Assembly (NCBI GenBank): GCA_015207155.1
Contig: JADEXK010000021.1
Location: 1 to 64,000, forward strand
Direction of reading: 5' to 3'
Source of the DNA: Nostocales cyanobacterium LEGE 11386
Lineage (GTDB): Bacteria; Cyanobacteriota; Cyanobacteriia; Cyanobacteriales; Nostocaceae
DNA length: 64,000 nt
The translations under genes were made by a program, and so were the position numbers. Position 1 is the first letter of the stretch. Each line of letters starts with the position of its first letter. Positions 63,909-64,000 of the stretch are shown piece after piece. The notes under the pieces are model-generated. The model was not told the origin of the DNA. It did no database searches and saw only the letters and a program-made list of their open reading frames with translations.

Positions 63909-64000
63909 ATTTTGTTGTTAAGCATAAATTTTTCAAGTCTTCTCAACTTCTATGTTTTTGAAAAAAATTGAAAGGTAGGTCTTTTGATGAGTTATCCAAA

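Noticed and set aside
1..64000. CRISPR arrays
   Set aside because: The tandem repeats found are coding (TPR, Pro-rich) or short STRR and MITE repeats. None shows regular 28-37-bp direct repeats with unique spacers, and no cas gene is seen.

Overview
The window is chromosomal DNA of a filamentous, probably heterocyst-forming cyanobacterium of the Nostoc/Anabaena/Calothrix type. The grounds are the many HIP1 octamers (GCGATCGC), low-GC intergenic DNA full of short tandem heptamers and small palindromic repeats, a photosynthetic-type ndhH, an AMIN-domain TonB receptor, a B12-binding radical SAM protein of the HpnP-like class, and a large NB-ARC/TPR protein. No tRNA or rRNA was recognised. The species cannot be fixed from the sequence.

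Layout. 1-7.0 kb is an accessory segment: the edge of an IS630-like element, a broken and several intact toxin-antitoxin (TA) pairs, and a 1120-residue NB-ARC/TPR (NLR-like) protein. Upstream of the NLR lies a small membrane-active-looking protein whose last residues resemble the NLR N-terminus. 7.0-11.0 kb carries an AraC regulator, ndhH and the radical SAM gene. 11.4-14.4 kb is a graveyard of TA modules (DUF433/DUF5615, VapBC, MNT/HEPN), half of them decayed, plus a PD-(D/E)XK-like nuclease. 14.4-29.2 kb is mostly core: an NAD-dependent epimerase, hemE, oligopeptidase B, a sugar-binding lipoprotein with a glycosyltransferase and a methyltransferase, hsp20, dnaK, a Pro-rich repeat protein and murF.

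30.6-40.1 kb is the most coherent unusual unit: nine co-directional genes that look like a type IV secretion system. They include a pilin-like protein with a long leader, a VirB3-like protein, a VirB4/TraC-type ATPase, a VirB5-like exported protein, a VirB6-like membrane protein, two tandem VirB8-like paralogues, a VirB10-like protein and a possible VirB9/TraK-like protein. No relaxase, coupling protein or VirB11 is visible. It is followed by a probable sulfur operon (PLP enzyme of the cysteine desulfurase fold, sulfite oxidase-like enzyme, TauE/SafE exporter). Next comes an iron/siderophore module (MFS transporter, FhuF-like reductase, two Fe-siderophore-binding lipoproteins, TonB receptor, PchR-like regulator).

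53-64 kb holds lnt, gyrA (lnt overlaps the gyrA end), a possible transposase remnant and acnB, then small TA genes (HicB, HicA, RelE/ParE and its antitoxin), a glycine-rich hydrophobic protein and a chimeric ORF made from a DUF559 start and an acnB tail.

Repeats have shaped the segment. There are two copies of a ~200-bp MITE-like element, one with an 11-bp target duplication; a palindromic repeat that sits in frame inside lnt; a perfect 4 x 120-bp array in the TPR gene; and a pair of structured repeats between murF and the secretion genes whose hairpins differ in sequence but stay paired.
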